From Christensenella sp. UBA7862 (lineage in GTDB: Bacteria > Bacillota > Clostridia > Christensenellales > UBA1242), in NCBI GenBank assembly GCA_002500135.1, contig DLSM01000007.1:6151-24756 (forward strand): a stretch of 18,606 nt of DNA. Reading direction: 5' to 3'. The notes beneath the pieces were generated by a model. The model saw only the letters and a program-made list of their open reading frames with translations. It did not search any database and was not told where the DNA came from. The translations under genes and the position numbers were made by a program. The number at the start of each line of letters is the position of its first letter. The first letter of the stretch is position 1. Of this stretch, positions 14,656-18,606 are shown piece by piece.

Positions 14656-15723
14656 TTATAACAATTTATCATTTTTATTTAGGAAATATTTTGGGGGAAT
14701 ATCCAATATGGAATATCCTCCAAATATTTCTTCTTCATAAAATTTCATTGCAATTTTCCCACCAACTATCATTATTCTAGCAGTCAACGATGGGTTGCTT
14801 TGCATTTCAATCTCAAACTTCAACATGGCGCTGTGACAATTTGGAAGCATAAAATGTGATACAACAAGTCCTTTGTGTTTCATATCTTTTTGCATTTCTT
14901 TCACTTTTTCGCTGTCTACAAAGTGTATAGTGGTTTTCTGCCCCGCAAAATAGTTTGGCATTTCTCGAATTTGTTTTCTAATTTTATATCTTTTTTTCAA
15001 TAAAATGGCTCTATTCCCATCATTTTTTATTGAATTTTTGCCACTTTTTGTTATATTTTTTGCATATTTTTCACTATTTTTATCTAAATTGTTATCATTT
15101 TCCTCAAAGTCTTTCAATGCAACATAACATAATCTGTGATGTTTGTTTTCATCAGTTGGTCTATAATTTGGTTGCGTTAACACTTTTTTAATTTCTTTTT
15201 TATTGGGAATAGTGAATTGTATAGCGTTTTCCACGCCGTCTATTCGTCTTAATGCGTCACTATGCCCTTGACTTACCCCTTCGCCCCAAAATGTAGATAC
15301 ATTATGTTCGCCCGCAAGACCTGCAAAGACTGTGCGAATTTGACTGAGTATTCCTGGGTCCCAGCCAAAGGCTGTTAGCCCCACTTTATAATTTTCTTTT
15401 GCGATTTTGTCAAGTTTTTCCTTATATTTGTGAAGTTTACTATGTGTGTCGAATGCATCAACTGTGCAGAAATTTTTAATTGCTTTTAGTCCAATTTTTT
15501 CAATATCGCTAAAACTTCCGCTGCATAAAAATAATAGATTTATTTTGCCAGAATAGTCTGCAATTTTTTCTAATTTTTCAAACTTGCTGCCAAATGGACT
15601 TTGAAGTGTTTTTATATTCCTTCTTGAAAAAATTTTGACCAGTTGTAATTCCTTGTTTATTGCAATTTCACGTTCCACTGCCTTGCCTAAATTTCCATAT
15701 CCAACAATACCAATTTTTATCAC
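14656..15723 (-). CDS. ddh: meso-Diaminopimelate D-dehydrogenase with an inserted Asn/Lys-rich segment
   Basis: 355 residues starting at GTG 15723, six bases after GAGG (in GAGGTGA, 15733-15727). The enzyme makes meso-diaminopimelate from tetrahydrodipicolinate with NADPH and ammonia in one step, for peptidoglycan and lysine. Family marks are: GYGNLG NADP loop (8-13), FSRR (32-35), VDAFDTHS (88-95), GWDPGILS (120-127), FWGEGVSQGHSDALRRIDG (145-163), MPNYFA (255-260), SNPSLTAR (309-316), DIPPKYF (341-347). Usual length is about 326; the excess comes from a hydrophilic stretch at about 207-245 (bases 14989-15105), between CYVALKDF and IREMPNYF. It is in frame and flanked by intact conserved blocks, so the gene is probably functional. 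It is monocistronic here, not in a lysine operon. Confidence 0.92.
   Translation of the reverse strand: MIKIGIVGYGNLGKAVEREIAINKELQLVKIFSRRNIKTLQSPFGSKFEKLEKIADYSGKINLLFLCSGSFSDIEKIGLKAIKNFCTVDAFDTHSKLHKYKEKLDKIAKENYKVGLTAFGWDPGILSQIRTVFAGLAGEHNVSTFWGEGVSQGHSDALRRIDGVENAIQFTIPNKKEIKKVLTQPNYRPTDENKHHRLCYVALKDFEENDNNLDKNSEKYAKNITKSGKNSIKNDGNRAILLKKRYKIRKQIREMPNYFAGQKTTIHFVDSEKVKEMQKDMKHKGLVVSHFMLPNCHSAMLKFEIEMQSNPSLTARIMIVGGKIAMKFYEEEIFGGYSILDIPPKYFLNKNDKLL
14996..15034. repeat. Inverted repeat inside the ddh insertion
   Basis: TTCAATAAAA (14996-15005) and TTTTATTGAA (15025-15034) form a perfect 10-bp inverted repeat with a 19-base spacer, within the bases that encode the extra segment of Ddh. 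Confidence 0.6.
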
Positions 15724-15862
15724 TTTTCACCTCGAATTATAATTTTACTTTTCCGCTTATATTGCATAATGTAGCAAATATAAAGTAGTTGTTTTAATCT
15801 ATTTTTTTATATCTAATTTGCTTTGAGAAATACTTTGTGGAGTTTTGAGTAGGTGAAAGTTT

Positions 15863-15882
15863 TTTGAGCAAATTTGAGCAAA
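15863..15882. repeat. Tandem 10-bp repeat upstream of the YhhN promoter
   Basis: TTTGAGCAAA occurs twice head to tail (15863-15872, 15873-15882), one helical turn apart, 33 bases upstream of the -35. Apart from this and the promoter, the 15734-15990 intergenic DNA shows only AT-rich sequence. Confidence 0.5.
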
Positions 15883-15915
15883 ATAGATTTTTTTAAAAAA
15901 ATACATAATAACATT

Positions 15916-15943
15916 TTGAACTTTCGCAAATAATCTTTATAAT
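15916..15943 (+). promoter_or_regulatory. Promoter of the YhhN/histidine phosphatase operon
   Basis: TTGAAC (15916-15921), a 16-base spacer, TATAAT (15938-15943). A start near 15950 gives a 40-base leader before the ATG at 15991. Confidence 0.65.
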
Positions 15944-15990
15944 ATTATGTAAGCCTAGATACAAAGTAAAATATGATTGGAGGTGAAAAT

Positions 15991-16713
15991 ATGTTTACAC
16001 TAATTTTTGGAATTGCAGTGTGTTTAATGCTTGTTGCACTTTTCATCTTTGTGCGTGTGAAAAAAGGCGGAGTTGAAGGAGTTGCAACAAAGGCGCTTGC
16101 TTCATTCGGCTTTATTGCACTGGCTCTGTTTTTGTCGGCGGCGAAAGTTGGGCAAAATTCATATTCCCAATATGCAATGACTTTAATAGTTTGTGGGCTT
16201 GTGTGTGGATTAATTGGGGATATTTTGCTTGACCTTAAAGTTGTTTACCCATTTCATGAGGACAAATATTTAACTTGCGGCATGATATCTTTTCTTGTCG
16301 GGCATTTGTTCTTTAACGGAGCAATGACCTTGATTTTCATTGATAAAAATGCGACTTCGCTACTTGTTCCGATGATAATAATTCTTGCCGTTTCAGCAGT
16401 TTTGGCGGTTGCGCTGTGGTTTGTGACCAGCCGCTTTATGGGGCTAAACTATGGAAAACATGCAGTTCTTTCAACAATTTATGCAGGCGTTTTGCTATTC
16501 ACAACAATATTCTCAATCTATCTAACTATAGTAACGCTAAACCAAGAAATGTTTATTTTAGCGGTTGGATTTGTGCTGTTCTTGGCAAGTGACCTTGTGC
16601 TATCGCTTCAATATTTTGGCGGAAAACAAAGTCAGAAATCATTGATTATTGTCAATCACACATTATACTATCTTGCCCAAATTTTAATCGCAATGGCAAT
16701 ATATTTTATTTGA
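15991..16713 (+). CDS. YhhN/TMEM86-family membrane protein (lysoplasmalogenase-like)
   Basis: 240 residues from the ATG at 15991, just after TTGGAGGTGA (15977-15986); an in-frame ATG at 15973 lies before that site. About eight hydrophobic segments fill the protein. The family marks are GLIGDILLD (73-81, with D77), FLVGHLFFNG (101-110), LFLASDLVLSLQYF (196-209) and NHTLYYLAQILI (222-233), as in YhhN and the vertebrate lysoplasmalogenases TMEM86A/B. These hydrolyse the vinyl-ether bond of lysoplasmalogens, and many anaerobic Clostridia contain plasmalogens, so the role is plausible. The substrate of bacterial YhhN proteins is mostly untested. The next gene follows after 33 bases, with a small CCGCT/AGCGG hairpin (16720-16734) before its ribosome site. 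Confidence 0.8.
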   Translation: MFTLIFGIAVCLMLVALFIFVRVKKGGVEGVATKALASFGFIALALFLSAAKVGQNSYSQYAMTLIVCGLVCGLIGDILLDLKVVYPFHEDKYLTCGMISFLVGHLFFNGAMTLIFIDKNATSLLVPMIIILAVSAVLAVALWFVTSRFMGLNYGKHAVLSTIYAGVLLFTTIFSIYLTIVTLNQEMFILAVGFVLFLASDLVLSLQYFGGKQSQKSLIIVNHTLYYLAQILIAMAIYFI

Positions 16714-16746
16714 TAAAACCCGCTTATAGAGCGGAAAGGAGAAAAT

Positions 16747-17283
16747 ATGAAACTTATTTTTGTTAGGCATGGAGATTATAACCCAAAAACAGAAAAATTG
16801 ACCCTTTTGGGTAAATTTCAAATTGCAAGCATAAGAAAATATTTGCAAGATGAAAAGATAGATTTTATTCTTTCTTCACCTAAAACCCGAGCGCTTGAAG
16901 GTGCAAAAATCTTGAATAAAAAGTGGAATGTTCCTATGTATATTTCAAAGGACTTGCGTGAGCGGGAAATTTTGGTGACCGATGATGAAAGATTGCAAGA
17001 AGATTATCAGAAGAAATATTTTGATATGACTGATGAAAGCGAAGAATATGAAACATGCAAGCAATTTGTTGAGCGAACAATAAAAGGAATTAAAGACTCC
17101 ATTCGCCACAACAAAGACGCCGAAACGTTTGTCGTTATGGCGCATAGTTCAAATCTTTATGCCATATCTGCCATGATAAACGGAATTCCAGAAGACAACA
17201 AAATTAAATGGCTGCAGTGTAACACGGGTGCGTGCATAAAATTTTACATAGACAAAAAAAGTTGCTTGACTTCAAAGGAATAA
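16747..17283 (+). CDS. Histidine phosphatase (phosphoglycerate mutase-like) family protein
   Basis: 178 residues; AAAGGAG precedes the ATG. The catalytic set of the branch-1 histidine phosphatase fold is complete: RHG (7-9) with nucleophile His8, SSPKTRALEGAKIL (43-56) with Arg48, the Glu of REREI (71-75) and the second His in MAHSSN (131-136, His133). Such proteins remove phosphate from sugars, nucleotides or phosphoproteins in the cytoplasm; nothing shows which. It is probably co-transcribed with the YhhN gene. Its last codons overlap a strong promoter (TTGACT at 17266-17271) that belongs to the tRNA-Ser remnant downstream, and the similarity to the second tRNA promoter begins within its coding end. 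Confidence 0.88.
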   Translation: MKLIFVRHGDYNPKTEKLTLLGKFQIASIRKYLQDEKIDFILSSPKTRALEGAKILNKKWNVPMYISKDLREREILVTDDERLQEDYQKKYFDMTDESEEYETCKQFVERTIKGIKDSIRHNKDAETFVVMAHSSNLYAISAMINGIPEDNKIKWLQCNTGACIKFYIDKKSCLTSKE

Positions 17284-17294
17284 AAATGTATAAT
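17266..17294 (+). promoter_or_regulatory. Strong promoter before the truncated tRNA-Ser
   Basis: TTGACT (17266-17271), 17-base spacer, TATAAT (17289-17294). It overlaps the stop codon of the histidine phosphatase gene. Transcription would begin near 17301, about 12 bases before the tRNA-like segment. Confidence 0.8.
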
Positions 17295-17312
17295 AACCAT
17301 GTTCAACATTAT

Positions 17313-17333
17313 GGAGAGGTGTCAGAGTGGTCT
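17313..17333 (+). pseudogene. Truncated tRNA-Ser (5' acceptor strand and part of D arm)
   Basis: These 21 bases match exactly the first 21 bases of the intact tRNA-Ser(GGA) at 17511. The match ends abruptly in the D loop; no anticodon, T arm or CCA follows. What follows (17334-17454) is not tRNA-like and contains a 9-bp inverted repeat, AAAGTTTTG (17339-17347) with CAAAACTTT (17386-17394). Confidence 0.85.
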
Positions 17334-17454
17334 GCGTCAAAGTTTTGCCTGAGGCTTACTTGCTACGCAAAAGTTCACCCAGCGACAAAACTTTTCCATA
17401 TTCCCAAAATTTATAAAAGAATTTCGGGAGCCCTTATTGCACTTTATCCCACTC

Positions 17455-17531
17455 AAAAGTTATTTGACTTTGAAAGGATAAAGTAGTAAATTTGCGTTGT
17501 TCAATATTATGGAGAGGTGTCAGAGTGGTCT
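17455..17531 (+). repeat. Promoter plus tRNA-Ser 5' segment, second (intact) copy
   Basis: This is the second copy of the segment at 17257-17333. Here it leads into the complete tRNA. Confidence 0.85.
17464..17492 (+). promoter_or_regulatory. Promoter of tRNA-Ser(GGA)
   Basis: TTGACT (17464-17469), 17-base spacer, TAAATT (17487-17492). The -10 is weaker than that of the copy in front of the truncated tRNA. Confidence 0.6.
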
Positions 17532-17598
17532 AAAGTGCACGCTTGGAAAGCGTGTGTGGGGCAACCCACCGCAAGTTCGAATCTTGTCCTCTCCGCCA
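17511..17598 (+). tRNA. tRNA-Ser(GGA)
   Basis: Acceptor GGAGAGG (17511-17517) pairs with CCTCTCC (17588-17594), followed by G and encoded CCA (17596-17598). The anticodon stem CACGC/GCGTG surrounds TTGGAAA, giving anticodon GGA at 17545-17547 (reads UCC/UCU). The long variable arm GTGGG-GCAA-CCCAC and T arm GCAAG-TTCGAAT-CTTGT are class II serine features. By my alignment the D stem TCA/AGT pairs poorly. Confidence 0.93.
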
Positions 17599-17603
17599 AC
17601 ATT

Positions 17604-17640
17604 CACCCAACTAAACGTCTTGTTTGGTTGGGTGATTTTT
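17604..17640 (+). terminator. Rho-independent terminator of tRNA-Ser(GGA)
   Basis: A 13-bp stem (17604-17616 with 17622-17634, one G-U wobble), a 5-base loop and a T-rich tail ATTTTT. Its right arm shares TTTGGTTGGGTG with the tRNA-Ser(GCU) terminator. Confidence 0.88.
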
Positions 17641-17895
17641 ATTAAAGTTGTAAAGAGATAAAATGAGTATGCAGAAACTCTATTCTAGGTTTGTCTTCCG
17701 CTAAAATCTTCTAAAGTTATTAATTCCATTCAGACTATTGTTTCTCACAATTCATTAAATATGTTGATTTTAATGATTATATAATATCATGTTATTCATA
17801 TTTTGTATAATAATTATCAAGCAATCATATCCCAAAATGTTTAAAAATCCATTTTTTTATCAAAATGAAGTGCAATTTATGCCCCAAAACACACC
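17641..17895. other. AT-rich intergenic DNA, no gene seen
   Basis: Between the tRNA terminator and the inverted repeat upstream of the lipoprotein gene I see no frame with a ribosome site or coding character. Confidence 0.5.
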
Positions 17896-17927
17896 TTTTC
17901 CAAAAAATTTTCTCATTTTTTGGAAAA
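17896..17927. repeat. Perfect 12-bp inverted repeat upstream of the lipoprotein promoter
   Basis: TTTTCCAAAAAA (17896-17907) and TTTTTTGGAAAA (17916-17927) flank an 8-base spacer. It ends 15 bases before the -35. It may be an operator or an AT-rich cruciform; it lacks the GC-rich stem of a good terminator. Confidence 0.6.
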
Positions 17928-17942
17928 ATATGGAAAAAATGG

Positions 17943-17971
17943 TTGCAAAATTGGGAATTGGAATATATACT
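17943..17971 (+). promoter_or_regulatory. Promoter of the Cys-rich lipoprotein gene
   Basis: TTGCAA (17943-17948), 17-base spacer, TATACT (17966-17971); almost the same hexamers and spacing as the RadC promoter at 1226-1254. The leader would be about 60 bases. Confidence 0.6.
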
Positions 17972-18036
17972 GGAAGAGTAGAAAAGTGGCGATTGTTGCT
18001 TTTGGAAAATAGAAGTTTCATAAGAAGGTTTTGGAA

Positions 18037-18606
18037 ATGAGAAAGCGTGTTTTAAGAAATATTTTTGTTGCAATCTTTTGTGTTTTGATTATGGGAATTG
18101 GTGTGGGTTGCGACTTAAATGAATATTTCACAAAAACCGCGCCAGAAGCGTGTTCTCACGAATATAACATTGAATATATTTGGCAAGATTATACCAGTTG
18201 CAAGGCAACAGCGAGTTGTAAAAAGTGTGAAAGTTCTTTTGAAGAATATGGTGTACTTACAAGGAGTTCTGAACCTACTCAAATTGCCAGTTGTTCATCT
18301 GACGAACTGCATCTTTGGACAGCAGCTTTTACGAATGAACTATTTGAAAACCAAACAAAAATTGAATCGACAAGGGCAGGATCACACAACTATAAAGAAA
18401 CTGAAATTACATGGTCAAAAGACTTGGAAAATAACGAATGTTGCCGCATGAAACTCATTTGTGAAGTGTGCAACGATGTTAAAACTTTTACGACAAAAGA
18501 TATAACAACTTCAACCACTGACGCGACTTGCACAACGGATGGCAAGATTGAATATACAGCACATTTTGAAAACGGAAGAACTGCGACAAAAAGTCAAATA
18601 ATTCCA
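18037..18606 (+). CDS. Cys-rich repeat lipoprotein (3' partial)
   Basis: An open frame of 190 codons from the ATG at 18037 (AGAAGG eight bases upstream) to the window end. A longer frame on the same strand at 18119-18451 is out of phase and lacks any signal. Residues 1-25 are a basic n-region, a hydrophobic core and IGVGC, a lipobox-like end with an atypical Gly at -3, so Cys25 is the probable lipidated residue. Two related units follow: about 41-111 (HEYNIEYIWQDYTSCKAT, CKKC, IASC, WTAAF) and 117-190 (HNYKETEITWS, CEVC, ATCTTDGKIEYTAHF). The H-x-Y...W...C...CxxC...C...TA-F pattern resembles repeats in surface proteins of uncultured gut Clostridia. Likely displayed on the outer membrane face; CxxC pairs may bind metal or form disulfides. 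Function unknown. Confidence 0.75.
   Translation, partial: MRKRVLRNIFVAIFCVLIMGIGVGCDLNEYFTKTAPEACSHEYNIEYIWQDYTSCKATASCKKCESSFEEYGVLTRSSEPTQIASCSSDELHLWTAAFTNELFENQTKIESTRAGSHNYKETEITWSKDLENNECCRMKLICEVCNDVKTFTTKDITTSTTDATCTTDGKIEYTAHFENGRTATKSQIIP

Larger units (their letters stand above)
17257..17333 (+). repeat. Promoter plus tRNA-Ser 5' segment, first (truncated) copy
   Basis: It is homologous to 17455-17531 at a constant offset of 198 bases. The last 33 bases (17301-17333) match 17499-17531 with one mismatch; the promoter part is diverged but keeps TTGACT and the same distance to the tRNA start. Confidence 0.85.

Noticed and set aside
15973..15990. Upstream ATG as start of the YhhN gene
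   Set aside because: It overlaps the GGAGGTGA site that serves the ATG at 15991.
17334..17454. tRNA intron or tmRNA-like gene
   Set aside because: No anticodon arm, T arm or 3' acceptor matching the 5' fragment appears before the intact tRNA, and no tmRNA tag frame is visible.
17232..17486. 84-codon frame across the tRNA remnant
   Set aside because: It contains GEVSEW, the usual false translation of a tRNA-Ser, and overlaps two promoters; I cannot support a protein.
17789..18040. 83-codon plus-strand frame
   Set aside because: It covers the inverted repeat and the promoter of the lipoprotein gene and lacks a ribosome site.
18119..18451. 110-codon frame within the lipoprotein gene
   Set aside because: It is out of phase with the signal-peptide-bearing open frame that runs to the window end and has no coding character.

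Overview
The window looks like chromosome of a low-GC Gram-positive bacterium, most likely an uncultured gut Clostridia-type Bacillota. The DNA is AT-rich. Promoters are mostly TTGACA/TATAAT-like with 16-18 base spacers, ribosome sites are strong AGGAGG/GAGGTGA types, both complete tRNAs encode their CCA end, and several terminators are classical hairpin plus T-run. The gene content agrees: InlB-type surface repeats, meso-diaminopimelate dehydrogenase, a YetF/DUF421 protein, a clostridial-style RadC and a Cys-rich lipoprotein. I assign no species.

Layout. 1-1158: C-terminal part of a surface protein in which a beta-sandwich-like domain sits inside an InlB B-repeat, followed by a second such domain. 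1274-2116: RadC-family protein whose metal-binding motif is degenerate, ending at a bidirectional terminator shared with 2231-2815 (minus), a membrane protein resembling the CrtO acyltransferase family. 3128-3218: tRNA-Ser(GCU) with its own promoter and terminator. 3438-9482: a compact six-gene surface-polysaccharide operon (hexapeptide acyltransferase, GT4, two GT2 enzymes, a GT-D/DUF1792 transferase, a Wzx-type flippase) ending in a terminator. The two GT2 genes share a perfectly identical 109-bp tract. 9607-11871: an unknown protein, a P-loop kinase-like protein and a YetF protein; the YetF ribosome site lies inside a hairpin. 11998-14613: Ca2+-type P-type ATPase preceded by an inverted repeat that contains DnaA-box sequences. 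14656-15723 (minus): diaminopimelate dehydrogenase with an Asn/Lys-rich insertion. 15991-17283: YhhN-family membrane protein and histidine phosphatase. 17257-17634: a truncated tRNA-Ser copy with its own promoter, then the intact tRNA-Ser(GGA) and a terminator. 18037-18606: a Cys-rich repeat lipoprotein running off the end.

How the genes work together: several units act at the cell envelope. The polysaccharide operon could assemble and flip a lipid-linked oligosaccharide but lacks an obvious polymerase and initiating transferase. The Ca2+ pump, YetF, YhhN and CrtO-like proteins are membrane proteins, Ddh supplies the lysine/peptidoglycan branch, and both window ends encode exported proteins. 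The least ordinary parts are the tRNA-Ser remnant, the GT2 conversion tract, the RadC motif loss, the Ddh insertion and the hairpins around the YetF gene. I see no CRISPR array, transposase or phage gene cluster.
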